A DNA stretch of 64,000 bases, taken from assembly GCA_000283575.1 (NCBI GenBank), contig AP012044.1, positions 3,534,001 to 3,598,000 of the forward strand, in the 5' to 3' direction. Below are positions 17,226-27,588 of the stretch, in pieces. Under the pieces are notes generated by a model. That model was not told the origin of the DNA. It did not search any database and saw only the letters and a program-made list of their open reading frames with translations. This DNA comes from Oscillibacter valericigenes Sjm18-20. GTDB taxonomy: Bacteria; Bacillota; Clostridia; Oscillospirales; Oscillospiraceae. A program made the position numbers and the translations under genes. Positions within the stretch are counted from its first letter, which is position 1; every line of letters starts with the position of its first letter.

Positions 17226-18302
17226 TTACGCTTTTTTCAAGGACAGTGCCGCCAGCGATTTTGTATACGGTGGCCGGCAGATGCCCTTTTCCGTGACGAT
17301 ACCAGAAATCAGCTCATGGTCCGTCACGTCGAAAGCCGGATTGTAGCACTTCACCTCCGGCAGGGCCATGGGCCTTTGGTACCACATGGTCTTGATCTCC
17401 TCCGGGTCCCGCAGCTCGATGGGGATATGTTCCCCGTCAGGACAGTCCGGATCAACGGTGGAGGTGGGGCCCAGAACGTAGAACGGGATACCGTAGTGCC
17501 TCGCCAAAATCGCCACGCCGGAGGTGCCGATTTTATTGGCGGTGTCGCCGTTGGCGGCAACTCGGTCACAGCCCACAAAACAGGCCTGCACCCATCCGTT
17601 TTTCATGACGATGGAAGCCATATTGTCGCAAATCAGCGTCACATCCACACCCGCCCGCTGCAATTCATAGCTGGTGAGCCGGGCGCCCTGTAAAAGTGGG
17701 CGGGTCTCATCGGAAAAGACCCGGAATTTCAATCCCCGCTCCGTCCCCAACAGAATGGGGCCCAGAGCCGTTCCATACCAGGATGTGGCAAGTGGGCCGG
17801 CATTACAGTGGGTCAGAATGCCGTCTCCACCTTCCACAAGGGTCAATCCGTACTCGGAGATCGCCCTGCACTTGGCAATATCGTCCTGATGAATGGCCGC
17901 TGCCTTCTCATACAGCGCATCCAGCATCTGCCCCCGGGTGCAGTCCGCGTTTTCAAGGGCGGTGCGGAGCATCAGCCGGATGGCCCAGTTGAGATTTACC
18001 GCCGTGGGCCGGGAGGAATTCAGGTACTCCCCATAATCGCTGAGCTTTTTCAAAAACACCTGCTGGTCCTCGCCCCGGATGGACTTGGCCAGCACATACA
18101 TGCAATAGCCCGCGCAGATACCGATGGCGGGCGCGCCCCGGACCCGCAGGGAGCGAATCGCATCGTACATTTCCTCCGCCGTCTGCAGGCGGATCTCCCT
18201 CTCCTCGTTGGGAAGCAAAGACTGGTCAATGATATAGAGGGCCTCCGTCTTCCGGTCATAGCGGATGTTCTGTGCGCGCGTGACACTCTGAATATCAGCC
18301 AT
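17226..18302 (-). CDS. mtnA: S-methyl-5-thioribose-1-phosphate isomerase
   Basis: This member of the eIF2B-like isomerase family has GAPAIG near residue 57, catalytic THCNAG with Cys near residue 162 and [18 protein letters not shown] with the catalytic Asp near residue 240. It converts 5-methylthioribose-1-phosphate to the ribulose form in methionine salvage, or 5-deoxyribose-1-phosphate in the 5-deoxyadenosine shunt. The ATG at 18302 has GAGG at good distance; an ATG two codons upstream is also possible. No mtnB, mtnC, mtnD or aldolase gene is seen nearby. Confidence 0.92.
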   Translation of the reverse strand: MADIQSVTRAQNIRYDRKTEALYIIDQSLLPNEEREIRLQTAEEMYDAIRSLRVRGAPAIGICAGYCMYVLAKSIRGEDQQVFLKKLSDYGEYLNSSRPTAVNLNWAIRLMLRTALENADCTRGQMLDALYEKAAAIHQDDIAKCRAISEYGLTLVEGGDGILTHCNAGPLATSWYGTALGPILLGTERGLKFRVFSDETRPLLQGARLTSYELQRAGVDVTLICDNMASIVMKNGWVQACFVGCDRVAANGDTANKIGTSGVAILARHYGIPFYVLGPTSTVDPDCPDGEHIPIELRDPEEIKTMWYQRPMALPEVKCYNPAFDVTDHELISGIVTEKGICRPPYTKSLAALSLKKA

Positions 18303-18311
18303 TTCCATTCC

Positions 18312-18839
18312 TCAAACCCGAAGGACACGGCCATCCCTGCGGGGGGCGGGCGAACCCGCTGCGCCGTCGGCATAGCCCAGAATGCAGTTCCCCACGCCGA
18401 TCATAGTCTCCGGCAGGCCCCATTTTTTAAGCAGCGCCTTGCCCTCGGACCGTTCAAACGTCTCCTTTGCACGGTTAATCCAGCAGGAGCCGATGCCCAG
18501 AGCCGCGGCGGCGTTCATCAGATTGCCCATCACCAGCGCCCCGTCGCATCGGGCGTTGGCCTCGCCAAGCCCAGTGTCCGCCAGTACCACCGCCACGGTG
18601 GGCGCGCCGTAAAACGGGTCCGTGCCGGGTCTTCCAAAAATTTCGGCGTTCACGCGGGACAGCTCCGCGATGGTCTCCGGGTCCTGCACCAGCACAATCA
18701 CGGCGGACTGCCTGCCCATGGTGCTGGGGGCGTAGGTTCCGGCTTTCAGAATCTCTTCCAGCGCCGCGCCGTCTACCTGCCTGGGTTGGTATTTGCGGAT
18801 GCTTCTGCGCTCCAGCAGGGTCTTCATTGTCTCATTCAC
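18312..18839 (-). CDS. Nitroreductase family protein
   Basis: The 175-residue FMN-dependent oxidoreductase opens with ERRSIRKYQPRQVD, the conserved phosphate-binding start of the family. It continues with AGTYAPSTMGRQSAV and ALGIGSCWINRAKE near residue 110. Substrates of this family include nitroaromatics, quinones and flavins; none can be assigned here. It is the first gene of a likely operon with mtnA, nine bases apart. Confidence 0.9.
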   Translation of the reverse strand: MNETMKTLLERRSIRKYQPRQVDGAALEEILKAGTYAPSTMGRQSAVIVLVQDPETIAELSRVNAEIFGRPGTDPFYGAPTVAVVLADTGLGEANARCDGALVMGNLMNAAAALGIGSCWINRAKETFERSEGKALLKKWGLPETMIGVGNCILGYADGAAGSPAPRRDGRVLRV

Positions 18840-18929
18840 AGTTGACCTTCCTTTCTATTATGACGCCCGCATCCCGCAGAGCGCGGGCGTATAGTTATTA
18901 AAGAGAACCAAGCCTTGCAGACAGCCCTA

Positions 18930-20954
18930 TCAGCGAAGCTTAAATCTCTGCACCAGCTCCAGCAGTTTTTGCGATTGGCGCAGCAAATCGTCGCTGGTGG
19001 CGGCACTCTCCTCCGCTGTGGCAGAGTTCATCTGCACTACGCCGGAAATTTGTTCAACACCCTGATTAATCTGAGTTGCGGATACCGCCTGCTGCGCAGC
19101 ATTTTCCGAAATTTCAGCCACGGTTTTGTTAACCTGATTTACACCATCCACCACACGTAGCAAAGACTGCGCAGTCTCGTCCGCGATACTGGTACCGTGC
19201 TGCACGGCGCTCAGCGCATTTTCAATCAACGCCGCCGTACCCTTGGACGCCTCCGCGCTCTTTCCGGCAAGATTGCGTACCTCATCCGCCACAACGGCAA
19301 AACCCTTGCCCGCGCTACCCGCGCGGGCGGCCTCCACAGCAGCGTTCAGTGCAAGGATATTCGTCTGGAACGCGATATCCTCAATTGTCTTGATAATCTT
19401 GTCAATCTGGTCGGACGCCGTCTTAATGTCCGCCATGGCATGGAGCATCTCATCCATCTGGCGGTTGCTCTCTTCCGCCTCCTGCCCAACGGTGTGTACG
19501 TGATCGTTGACCTCCGCCGCATTGTGGGCGCTGGCAGAAATTGCATCATTGATTTCGCTGATGGTGGCCGCCAGTTCCTCCACCGAGGATGCCTGCTCCG
19601 TCGCGCCCTGACTCAGAGTCTGAGCCCCTGCGGAAAACTGGCCAGCGCTGGAGGATACCTGTGAAGCAGCTCCCAAAATTTCCCGGAACGTTTCGTTTAA
19701 AGCTTTCAGAATCTGCTCCAAAGAATCGCGGATCTCCGTAAACTCGCCCTGGAAATCTGCCTGTGGCATTACCAGTAGATTACCCGTTGAAATTTCATGG
19801 AGCACATTGTCAATATCCTTAATATAGGACTTCAGGGCCTCCACGGTCTCATAAAAGCTGCTGGATAGTACGCCGATCTCATCCTTGCGGTTTGAAACCT
19901 CGACCTCACTGCTCAAATCTCCCGCCGCCAGCAAACGCATCCGCTCGGTCACCTTACGAATGGGATTGGCGATACTGGAAGCATACCGTCCCACAAGCAC
20001 CGTTCCCACCGCCATGCTCACAGCGCCGCAAATCAGCAGCGCCGCAGCAATGTACACGACCGCCGCGGTCATTTCCTTTGTGGGGGCCACCGCTCCAACG
20101 GACCAGCCGTCAGAAGCAGCCACCGGGCGAAACGCGCAAACTCGATTCCCCGTGCTGTAAGAATATTCGTCTACGCCAATTTCGCCGCTTATCATACGGG
20201 TATATACAGCCGCCGTACCTGCGTAGGCCGCGTCTGTTTTCCCATATTCTATAAAGTTCTGCTGTTCTCCCACCAGTTGAGCATTCTTACTGGCAATCAT
20301 AACGCCGGTAGAGTCGATCACAAAAATATTCCCGCTCTTGCCCACCGTTATATTCAAAATCTTATTGCTGAAGTACTGTGCGTCCAGCGTCAGAACAATG
20401 CATCCGTTATTCGTAGGGACTGCCACAATAAACCGTACCGTACCATCTTCCATCACTCTTGTTGAGGTCAGCACAGTTTCTCCGCTCTTTGCTGTTTGAA
20501 CCGCAGTCTCTGCCTGAAGCATATTGTCGGAGGCAAAATTACTTGTCTTTTGTACATCATTTGCAGATATCGCGGCTGCATCCTCAAATCCATAGTCTGC
20601 AACTGTGTTTCGCACTTGCAAGAAAGCAGCCTCATCCCCATCCGTCAACGCAGTATTATAGATCCTGGCTATGGATTCAGCGTTGATTTTTACATTTTGA
20701 ATCTCGGCAGACAGCGCTATATCCGCCACGTCCCTCAGGGAACCCATATCATCCCGCGCATTTTGTTTAATCACATAATTGCTGGCAACAATCCCCACCA
20801 CCACGGTCATTGTAATTGTGGCAATAAAGATCGCATTAACTGTGCGAATCATTTGTTTGCGAAGAGTCGTTTTTCTGTTCCCTGCTTTAAATTTTTTGAC
20901 TGAGTCTTTCTTTTGTGCCGCTGCTTCTGTCTTTCCAAATCTCATTTGTTCCAC
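18930..20954 (-). CDS. Methyl-accepting chemotaxis protein
   Basis: The 674-residue receptor has a charged N-terminus, a first membrane segment near residues 35-57 and an extracellular dCache-type sensor to about residue 300. A second membrane segment (about 300-325) and a HAMP domain (about 326-380) follow. The signalling hairpin tip is [18 protein letters not shown] near residue 560. It would relay an external ligand to CheA/CheW. The ligand is unknown. It is monocistronic, and a GC hairpin at 18862-18893 lies downstream. Confidence 0.94.
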   Translation of the reverse strand: MEQMRFGKTEAAAQKKDSVKKFKAGNRKTTLRKQMIRTVNAIFIATITMTVVVGIVASNYVIKQNARDDMGSLRDVADIALSAEIQNVKINAESIARIYNTALTDGDEAAFLQVRNTVADYGFEDAAAISANDVQKTSNFASDNMLQAETAVQTAKSGETVLTSTRVMEDGTVRFIVAVPTNNGCIVLTLDAQYFSNKILNITVGKSGNIFVIDSTGVMIASKNAQLVGEQQNFIEYGKTDAAYAGTAAVYTRMISGEIGVDEYSYSTGNRVCAFRPVAASDGWSVGAVAPTKEMTAAVVYIAAALLICGAVSMAVGTVLVGRYASSIANPIRKVTERMRLLAAGDLSSEVEVSNRKDEIGVLSSSFYETVEALKSYIKDIDNVLHEISTGNLLVMPQADFQGEFTEIRDSLEQILKALNETFREILGAASQVSSSAGQFSAGAQTLSQGATEQASSVEELAATISEINDAISASAHNAAEVNDHVHTVGQEAEESNRQMDEMLHAMADIKTASDQIDKIIKTIEDIAFQTNILALNAAVEAARAGSAGKGFAVVADEVRNLAGKSAEASKGTAALIENALSAVQHGTSIADETAQSLLRVVDGVNQVNKTVAEISENAAQQAVSATQINQGVEQISGVVQMNSATAEESAATSDDLLRQSQKLLELVQRFKLR

Positions 20955-21090
20955 CCTTTAATTAATTTTTCATGTCCAAGGTTTTCTGTGCATCAAATAT
21001 TGCAGAATTCAATAAACATATCGGCACATTTTTTAAAATTGTAACAGTTCTTATAAATAAAGCATGTTTTTATACAATCGGTATCTTTTT

Positions 21091-21495
21091 TTATTTTTGC
21101 GACCACTTTTTCCGTCGGCTATACTTTTCCCGGAATTCCGCAAGCTCCTCCGCGTCCCGGTCGTCCAGCCCGTGAAGGCCGCCAAGACCCTCCATGTGGT
21201 GCGTCAGCTCGTGGGAGAGCGTCGTCCAAAGCTCGTCGGTCCAGTCCTGCTCCATCCAGTCCTCTTTTTGGGCCAGAGCCACAAAGGAGCCGTAATAGAG
21301 GTTGATATACTTCCCCAGGCAGTCGTCGCAGAATTCGCCCATGATATACAGTTCGCCGCCGGGAAACTCCGGGTCCTCCACAGTGTCCTCCAGCAGGTTC
21401 ACTCCGCCGTTGAGTTCCCGGAACAACACCTGCGGAAACTGCTCCGCGATATCGTCCAGTGCATCGCCCACTTCGTTAAAAGTCAGCATCTTCAC
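21091..21495 (-). CDS. Small zinc metallopeptidase-like protein
   Basis: The 134-residue protein has a gluzincin-like HELTHH motif near residue 95 in the context LWTTLSHELTHHMEGLGGLHG, preceded by a CDDC pair near residue 57. It belongs to the small uncharacterised metallopeptidase (zincin-like) group; no substrate is known. It follows tex by 21 bases and probably shares its transcript. A GTG start at 21495 lies 11 bases after GGAGG; the ATG at 21489 is an alternative. Confidence 0.75.
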   Translation of the reverse strand: MKMLTFNEVGDALDDIAEQFPQVLFRELNGGVNLLEDTVEDPEFPGGELYIMGEFCDDCLGKYINLYYGSFVALAQKEDWMEQDWTDELWTTLSHELTHHMEGLGGLHGLDDRDAEELAEFREKYSRRKKWSQK

Positions 21496-21516
21496 AGAAA
21501 AAACCGCCTCCTGTAT

Positions 21517-23679
21517 TCACTTTACCTGCTTCATGGAAAGAGAGATCCGCTTTTTCTTCTCGTCCACCTCCAGCACGGTCACTTTCACCACATCGCCCAC
21601 GGACACGGCCTCGGATGGGTGCCTGATAAACCGGTCGCACACCTGGGAAACGTGCACCAGCCCGTCCTGATGGACGCCGATGTCCACAAACACGCCAAAA
21701 TCGATGACGTTACGCACCGTACCGGTGAGGACCATGCCGGGCCGCAGGTCCTTCATCTCCATGACGTCGGTCCTGAGAACCGGCTTTGGCAGCTCATCCC
21801 GGGGGTCCCGGCCCGGCTTTTGCAGCTCCGCCGCCACGTCCGCAAGCGTAGGCACGCCCACGCCGCACTCCGCCGCGGCTCTTTCCTCACCATAGGCCTT
21901 CAGGCGGTCCGGGAGATCCTGAAGTTTTCCGGACTTTACGTCGTCTATGGTATAGCCGGTCAGCTCCAGAAGTCTTTCCGCCGCGGCGTAGCTCTCCGGG
22001 TGAACGGCGGTATTGTCCAGTACATTCCCGCTCTCCGGCACCCGCAAAAAACCGGCGCACTGCTCAAAGGCCTTCGGTCCCAGCTTCGGCACTTTCAAAA
22101 TCTGCTTCCGGGTGGTAAACGCGCCATTCTCCTCCCGGTATTTCACCACGTTTTTGGCGGTAGTACCGTTCAGCCCCGCCACATAGCCCAGAAGGGACGG
22201 CGACGCCGTGTTCACGTCCACGCCCACAGCATTGACGCAACCCTCCACCACGCCACCCAGAGCCTCGTCCAGGCGCTTTTGGGGACAGTCGTGCTGATAC
22301 TGCCCCACGCCGATGGCCTTGGGGTCGATCTTCACCAACTCCGCCAGCGGGTCCTGCAGCCGCCGGGCGATGGACACGGCGGAGCGCAGGTTCACGTCGT
22401 ACTGCGGAAATTCCTCCGATGCCAGTTTTGACGCCGAATACACCGAGGCTCCGGCCTCGGAGACAATCATATAGCTGAGATTCCGCCCCATGGCCCCAAG
22501 CTTTTGGATCAGTTCCACCGCCATCTGTTCCGTCTCCCGGCTGGCGGTACCGTTGCCAATGGCGATGTGCTCCACATCATGGCTCACCGCCATGCCCGCA
22601 AGCTTGTTGATCGCCTCGTTTTTCTGCCGCTCGCCGTAGGTGGGGTACACCACGGCGGTGTCCAGCACTTTCCCGGTTCCGTCGATCACCGCCACTTTAC
22701 AGCCGTTGCGGTAACCGGGGTCCAGGCCCATGGTAACCTTGCCCTTCACCGGCGGCTGCATCAAAAGCGGCTTTAGATTCAGAGCGAACTGGCCAATGGC
22801 CCCTTCGCTGGCATGGTCGGTCAACAGATTTCGAATCTCCCGCTCCAGCGAGGGAAACAGCAGCCGGTCCCATGCGTCATCCGCCGCCGCCCGCACAAAG
22901 GCGTTGGCTGCGGAACCCGGGCGCAGCACCTGACGGCGCAGCGTCACCAGCGCCGCCTCCCGGTCCAGTTCGAGGCCGACCTTTAGTTTTCCTTCCCGTT
23001 CGCCCCGGTTGACCGCCAGAATCTGGTGGCCCTGCATTCGGGAGACAGACTGGGCAAAATCATAGTACAGGCGGTAAACCGTGTCCTCATCGGTGGCCGC
23101 CTCACTGCGCAGCACCGCCTGCCGCAGTATGAAGCCCCGCAGACTCTTGCGCACCTCGGCATCGTCGCTGATCGCCTCCGCCACAATGTCTGACGCGCCC
23201 GCAAGCGCGTCCTCCGCCGTTTCCACGCCCTTTTCCGCGTCGATGTACTTCGCCGCCTCGCTCAGAGGGTCCGGGCAGTCCGGCTCCTGCGTGTACAGCA
23301 GCAGCGCCAGAGGCTCCAGGCCCTTTTCCTTTGCGAGAGTGGCCCGGGTACGGCGCTTTTGCTTATAGGGCCTGTACAGGTCTTCCACCTCCGCCAGCGT
23401 CTTTGCGCCGTCAATGGCGGCGGCCAACTCGCTTGTCAGCTTGCCCTGTTCGCAGATCGCGGTTTTCACCGTCTCCCGCCGCTCCTCCAGGCCCCGGAGA
23501 TAGGACAGCCGCTCGTCCATCGTCCGCAATACCGTGTCGTCCATGGCCCCGTGGAGTTCCTTGCGGTAACGGGCAATGAAGGGGATCGTGTTCCCCTCGT
23601 CGATCAGCTTCACCACGTTTTCCACATACTGCGGATTCTGATTCAGTTCCTGCGCCAAAAGTTGAATAATGGTCTCCAT
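21517..23679 (-). CDS. tex: Tex-type transcription accessory / RNA-binding protein
   Basis: The 720-residue protein matches Tex throughout: N-terminal helices with TIPFIARYRKE near residue 35, a YqgF-like domain with MGLDPGYRNGCKVAVID near residue 320, HhH motifs near residues 495-560 and a C-terminal S1 domain (about 645-715, TGTVRNVIDFGVFVDIG). Tex binds nucleic acid and is linked to transcription and ribosome quality control. It is followed by the small metallopeptidase gene. Confidence 0.95.
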   Translation of the reverse strand: METIIQLLAQELNQNPQYVENVVKLIDEGNTIPFIARYRKELHGAMDDTVLRTMDERLSYLRGLEERRETVKTAICEQGKLTSELAAAIDGAKTLAEVEDLYRPYKQKRRTRATLAKEKGLEPLALLLYTQEPDCPDPLSEAAKYIDAEKGVETAEDALAGASDIVAEAISDDAEVRKSLRGFILRQAVLRSEAATDEDTVYRLYYDFAQSVSRMQGHQILAVNRGEREGKLKVGLELDREAALVTLRRQVLRPGSAANAFVRAAADDAWDRLLFPSLEREIRNLLTDHASEGAIGQFALNLKPLLMQPPVKGKVTMGLDPGYRNGCKVAVIDGTGKVLDTAVVYPTYGERQKNEAINKLAGMAVSHDVEHIAIGNGTASRETEQMAVELIQKLGAMGRNLSYMIVSEAGASVYSASKLASEEFPQYDVNLRSAVSIARRLQDPLAELVKIDPKAIGVGQYQHDCPQKRLDEALGGVVEGCVNAVGVDVNTASPSLLGYVAGLNGTTAKNVVKYREENGAFTTRKQILKVPKLGPKAFEQCAGFLRVPESGNVLDNTAVHPESYAAAERLLELTGYTIDDVKSGKLQDLPDRLKAYGEERAAAECGVGVPTLADVAAELQKPGRDPRDELPKPVLRTDVMEMKDLRPGMVLTGTVRNVIDFGVFVDIGVHQDGLVHVSQVCDRFIRHPSEAVSVGDVVKVTVLEVDEKKKRISLSMKQVK

Positions 23680-23706
23680 AGAGTTTCCTTTCGTAAATCA
23701 ATCTTC

Positions 23707-23735
23707 GAAAAAGAGCGCGTCAGGTCCAACGCGCT
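23707..23735 (-). terminator. Terminator between the DUF1846 gene and tex
   Basis: On the minus strand AGCGCGT pairs with ACGCGCT across an eight-base loop, followed by TCTTTTT. It lies downstream of the DUF1846 gene and upstream of tex. Confidence 0.65.
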
Positions 23736-23831
23736 AAAACAGCTTCCGCGTCCGCCCACACTGCCGTCCAAACGGGCGGGAATCTTCCTTTGGCCGCGGC
23801 CCGCCCCCAAATCTCCGTGATTCCCCGGACG

Positions 23832-25316
23832 TCATTTATGGTACAACGCCCCGCTGCCGAATTTCGGCTCGCAGCTCACCCGGATACCCAGCCGCCTCAA
23901 AAGCTGCTCATCCACCGGGGACAGGATTACGGTGAAGTGGGCCTCGGAGTTTCGCAGCTTGGGAAGCTGCTGCTGCGCCAGCTCCGCCAGAGGGTTCGTC
24001 AGGGCGGAGATTGTCAGGGCCAGGAGCACCTCGTCCGTATGGAGACGGGGGTTTTTATTGCTGAGATACTCCGTTTTCAGGCGGCAGACCGGCTCCAGCA
24101 CCTGCGCGGAGATCAGCTCAAACTGGTCGCCGATGCCGCCCATGGCCTTCAGCGCGTTCAGCAACAGCGCCGATGCCGCCCCCAGCGTGGCGGAGGTCTT
24201 GCCGGTGACGATCCGTCCATCTGGCAGCTCCATGGCCCCCGCGGGTGCGCCGGTGGCTTTCGCCTTGGCGATAGCCGCCCCCACAGCGGGGCAGAGCTCC
24301 GGCGTCACATCCGCCTGATTCATCAAAAGCTCCAGCTTCCGCACAATTTCCGCGTCTCCACGGCCTCGGGCCACATCCGCTTTTGCGGTGTAAAACCGGC
24401 GCAGAATCTCCCGCCGGGAGGCCAGACGGCATACCCCGTCGTCCACAATGCAGCTGCCCGCCTGATTGACCCCCATGTCCGTGGGGGACTTGTAGGGCGA
24501 GGACCCCTGAATTTTTCGGAAGATGGCGTCCAGTACCGGGAAAATCTCCACGTCCCGGTTATAGTTCACCGCCGTCCTGCCGTAGGCCTCCAGATGGAAC
24601 GGGTCGATCATGTTCACATCGGAGAGGTCCGCCGTGGCGGCCTCGTAGGCAAGGTTTACCGGGTGCTTGAGCGGCAGGTTCCAGATGGGAAACGTCTCGA
24701 ATTTCGCGTACCCCGCCTGAACGCCCCGCTTGTGCTCATGGTAGAGCTGGCTGAGGCAGGTGGCCATTTTCCCGCTGCCGGGGCCGGGAGCCGTCACCAC
24801 CACAAGAGAACGGCTGGTCTCGATGTAGTCGTTTTCTCCCAGTCCCCCGTCGCTGACGATATGTTCCACGTCCGAGGGGTAGCCCGCGATGGGATAGTGG
24901 CGGTAGCACCGAACGCCCAGCGTCTCAAGCCGGCGGCGGAAGGCTTCGGCGGCAGACTGTCCCTCCCAGCGGGTGATGACCACGCTGCCGACATACAGTC
25001 CCAGTGCCTGAAAGTTGTCGATCAGGCGCAGAACGTCCTCGTCGTAAGGGATACCCAGATCTCCCCGGAGCTTGTTCTTCTCGATGTCTCCCGCCGCAAT
25101 AGCGATGACAATCTCCACGTCGCCCGCCAGCTGCTGGAGCATCCGCACCTTGCTGTCCGGCGCGAAGCCCGGCAGCACCCGAGCAGCATGATAGTCGTCA
25201 AACAGCTTGCCGCCGAACTCCAGATAGAGCTTTCCCCCAAAGTCGCCGATCCGGCGGCGGATATGCTCCGACTGAAGCCTTAAATATCTCTCATTGTCAA
25301 ACCCGATGTTCGCCAT
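23832..25316 (-). CDS. DUF1846 family protein
   Basis: The 494-residue protein begins MANIGFDNERYLRLQSEHI and contains LYLEFGGKLFDDYHAARVLPG, both diagnostic of DUF1846. APGPGSGKMATCLSQLYHE near residue 185 forms a P-loop-like glycine-rich segment. The family is common in Firmicutes but has no agreed function. The ATG at 25316 is chosen over the longer frame because AAGGGGA lies eight bases upstream. It is probably monocistronic. Confidence 0.9.
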   Translation of the reverse strand: MANIGFDNERYLRLQSEHIRRRIGDFGGKLYLEFGGKLFDDYHAARVLPGFAPDSKVRMLQQLAGDVEIVIAIAAGDIEKNKLRGDLGIPYDEDVLRLIDNFQALGLYVGSVVITRWEGQSAAEAFRRRLETLGVRCYRHYPIAGYPSDVEHIVSDGGLGENDYIETSRSLVVVTAPGPGSGKMATCLSQLYHEHKRGVQAGYAKFETFPIWNLPLKHPVNLAYEAATADLSDVNMIDPFHLEAYGRTAVNYNRDVEIFPVLDAIFRKIQGSSPYKSPTDMGVNQAGSCIVDDGVCRLASRREILRRFYTAKADVARGRGDAEIVRKLELLMNQADVTPELCPAVGAAIAKAKATGAPAGAMELPDGRIVTGKTSATLGAASALLLNALKAMGGIGDQFELISAQVLEPVCRLKTEYLSNKNPRLHTDEVLLALTISALTNPLAELAQQQLPKLRNSEAHFTVILSPVDEQLLRRLGIRVSCEPKFGSGALYHK

Positions 25317-25365
25317 AATGCGCGTCCCCTTCTGCGTATTCAAAAATTTTACATTAAATTGTATT

Positions 25366-25548
25366 TTAGCACAAATACTGCCTCTTGAAAAGCATCGACT
25401 TCTCTTTTCCGCAGAAGCGCACGCCGGAACGGCTGACTCCCATCAGGAGCCGGATATAATTATACATTGTGTAGTTTCGTCCTATCCTGCCATAGACTGC
25501 CTCCGGCTCCCGGGGCAATGCAATATCTGTAAAATTGATACCCGCCAT
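25366..25548 (-). CDS. Small hypothetical protein (60 aa)
   Basis: An open frame of 60 residues starts with ATG and has AAAGGA about 11 bases upstream. The composition (acidic and aromatic start INFTDIALPREPEAVYGRIG, basic end) looks protein-like rather than a shadow, and no gene lies opposite. I recognise no family. It sits upstream of the purA promoter and is divergent from it. It may be a real small protein or chance. Confidence 0.4.
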   Translation of the reverse strand: MAGINFTDIALPREPEAVYGRIGRNYTMYNYIRLLMGVSRSGVRFCGKEKSMLFKRQYLC

Positions 25549-25561
25549 TAAAAACCAATCC

Positions 25562-25590
25562 TTTACTTATGCCCGTTTCACCTGTATACT
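25562..25590 (+). promoter_or_regulatory. Probable purA promoter
   Basis: TTTACT (25562-25567), a 17-base spacer and TATACT (25585-25590) give a good vegetative promoter about 70 bases before purA. I see no PurBox pair or riboswitch in the interval. Confidence 0.6.
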
Positions 25591-25662
25591 TAGAAAGGTT
25601 GTGGATCTTCGTCAGAAGATTTTAACTGATAAGACTGATACTGTTTTTGGGAGGCTGGCGCT

Positions 25663-26937
25663 ATGGCTAACTGCGCAATTGTAGGCATCAACTGGGGCGA
25701 CGAGGGTAAGGGCCGGATGGTGGATCTCATCACCGACCACTACGACGTGGTCATCCGCTATCAGGGCGGCGGCAACGCCGGGCACACCGTAGTGAATGAA
25801 TTTGGAAAATTTGCACTGCACCTGTTGCCCTCCGGCATCTTCCGCAAGGGCGTGGTCAACATTCTGGGTAACGGTGTGGCCGTGGATTGCGAGAGCCTGT
25901 GGACGGAGATGGAAGACGTCCGGAGCAAGGGCGTTTCCATCACCCCGGAAAACCTGAAAATCAGCGACCGGGCCTCTTTGCTGCTGCCGTGGCACCGCCT
26001 GCTGGACGGTCTGGAGGAGCAGCGCCTTGCGGACAAGAAATACGGCTCCACCAAGCAGGGCATCGCCCCGTTCTACTCCGACAAATTTCAGAAGAAAACC
26101 GTACAGGCCGGAGAACTGCTGTATCCCGAACATCTGAAGGCGCATCTTGCGGACCTTCTGGAGTGGAAGAATCTGACCATTGAAAAGGTCTATGGCGCAA
26201 AGCCCTATACCATGGACGATCTGATGGCGTGGGTGGCGGACTACGGGGAAAAGCTCAAGCCCTTTGTCTGTGACACCGGCGCGTTTTTGCGTCAGGCCCA
26301 GAGGGAGGGAAATAAGTTTCTCTTTGAGGCTCAGCTTGGCTCCCTTCGGGATCTGGATTACGGCATCTACCCCTACACCACCTCCTCTAACGCCATTGCG
26401 GCCTACGCCCCCGTGGGCTCCGGTGCACCCTGGGCGAAGATCGACGAGATCGTGGGTGTTGTGAAGGCCTATTCCTCCTGTGTGGGCGAGGGGCCCTTTA
26501 CCTGCGAGTGGTTCGGTGAGGAGGCTGAAAAGCTTCGGGAAGCCGGAAACGAATACGGCGCGAAAACGGGACGTCCACGCCGAGTCGGTCCCATTGATTT
26601 GGTAGCTACAAGATACGGCGTGGAGGTTCAAGGCGCCACCAACATCGCCCTGACAAAGCTGGACGTGCTGAGTTATCTTGACAAAATTCCCGTCTGCGCC
26701 CACTACGAGCTGGACGGCAAACAGACCGATGCATTCCCCTTCCCCGCGATTCTGCCCGAAGCAAAACCGGTAACGGAATACGTGGACGGCTGGAATTGCG
26801 ACATCTCCTGTGTGCGGAAGTGGGAGAACCTGCCCAAAGCCGCGCAGGATTACGTGCGGATGGTGGAAAAGGCCATTGGCTGCCACATCGGTTATGTCTC
26901 CGTGGGACCGGAGCGGGATTCCATCATTCTCAGGTAA
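25663..26937 (+). CDS. purA: Adenylosuccinate synthase
   Basis: The 424-residue enzyme joins IMP and aspartate with GTP. The GDEGKGRMVD loop near residue 12, GGGNAGHTV near residue 37 and the C-terminal GPERDSI support the call. GGGAGG precedes the ATG. It is followed after 12 bases by a LysE-type exporter and then purB, so the two steps from IMP to AMP are encoded together with an exporter between them. Confidence 0.96.
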   Translation: MANCAIVGINWGDEGKGRMVDLITDHYDVVIRYQGGGNAGHTVVNEFGKFALHLLPSGIFRKGVVNILGNGVAVDCESLWTEMEDVRSKGVSITPENLKISDRASLLLPWHRLLDGLEEQRLADKKYGSTKQGIAPFYSDKFQKKTVQAGELLYPEHLKAHLADLLEWKNLTIEKVYGAKPYTMDDLMAWVADYGEKLKPFVCDTGAFLRQAQREGNKFLFEAQLGSLRDLDYGIYPYTTSSNAIAAYAPVGSGAPWAKIDEIVGVVKAYSSCVGEGPFTCEWFGEEAEKLREAGNEYGAKTGRPRRVGPIDLVATRYGVEVQGATNIALTKLDVLSYLDKIPVCAHYELDGKQTDAFPFPAILPEAKPVTEYVDGWNCDISCVRKWENLPKAAQDYVRMVEKAIGCHIGYVSVGPERDSIILR

Positions 26938-26949
26938 ATCCAGACGCCT

Positions 26950-27558
26950 ATGGAGTTTTTCAGTGGACTGCTCATGGGGCTTGCCTATGTGGCCCCCATC
27001 GGTGTTCAGAATCTGTTTGTCATCAACACGGCTCTGACCCAACCCCGCCGCCGGGCGCTTCTGACCGCGCTGGCCGTGATTTTTTTTGACGTGTCGCTGG
27101 CGCTGGCCTGTTTTTTTGGCGTGGGAGCCGTTCTCAGCTCGCTGCCCTGGCTGCGGCAGGCGATGCTGGGTGCGGGCGGCGCAGTCGTAACCCTGATCGG
27201 CGTGAACCTCGTTTGCAGCAAGGAGGCGGCTCAGACCGCCGCAGAGACGGAAGTCCTCCCGTGGAGCAAGGTGATCGCCACCGCCTGCGTGGCAACGTGG
27301 TGCAATCCTCAGGCAATTTTGGACGGAACCATGATGCTGGGCGCATTCCGCGCCTCCTTGTCCAGTGCCGCAGGCTTGCGGTTCATCGCCGGCGTGGCCT
27401 GCGCGTCCTGCCTGTGGTTTCTCTCCGTCGCGGCTCTGATCTGCGTATTTGCCCGGTTTTTCACGCCGAAGCTCATGCGGATCGTCAACATCATCTGCGG
27501 CTCCGTTGTGGCCATATACGGCTTAAAGCTGCTTTGGCAGTTTTTTACATCCTTTTGA
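26950..27558 (+). CDS. LysE/ArgO-type amino acid exporter
   Basis: The 202-residue protein is nearly all hydrophobic, with about six membrane segments and the LysE-family start GLLMGLAYVAPIGVQNLFVINTAL. CNPQAILDGTMMLGAF lies near residue 117. Family members export lysine, arginine or related amino acids. Its place between purA and purB is unusual. The spacing (12 bases after purA, 30 before purB) implies co-transcription. Arginine or lysine export is the default guess. Confidence 0.85.
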   Translation: MEFFSGLLMGLAYVAPIGVQNLFVINTALTQPRRRALLTALAVIFFDVSLALACFFGVGAVLSSLPWLRQAMLGAGGAVVTLIGVNLVCSKEAAQTAAETEVLPWSKVIATACVATWCNPQAILDGTMMLGAFRASLSSAAGLRFIAGVACASCLWFLSVAALICVFARFFTPKLMRIVNIICGSVVAIYGLKLLWQFFTSF

Positions 27559-27588
27559 CTATCGCCTAAAAAACGAAAGAGGTCTCCT

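Noticed and set aside
21018..21025. Sigma-28-like GCCGATAT upstream of the chemotaxis receptor
   Set aside because: No TAAA-type -35 at the required 15-base distance, so a flagellar promoter is not supported.
25612..27042. 476-codon open frame on the minus strand
   Set aside because: Antisense to purA and the start of lysE; a shadow frame.
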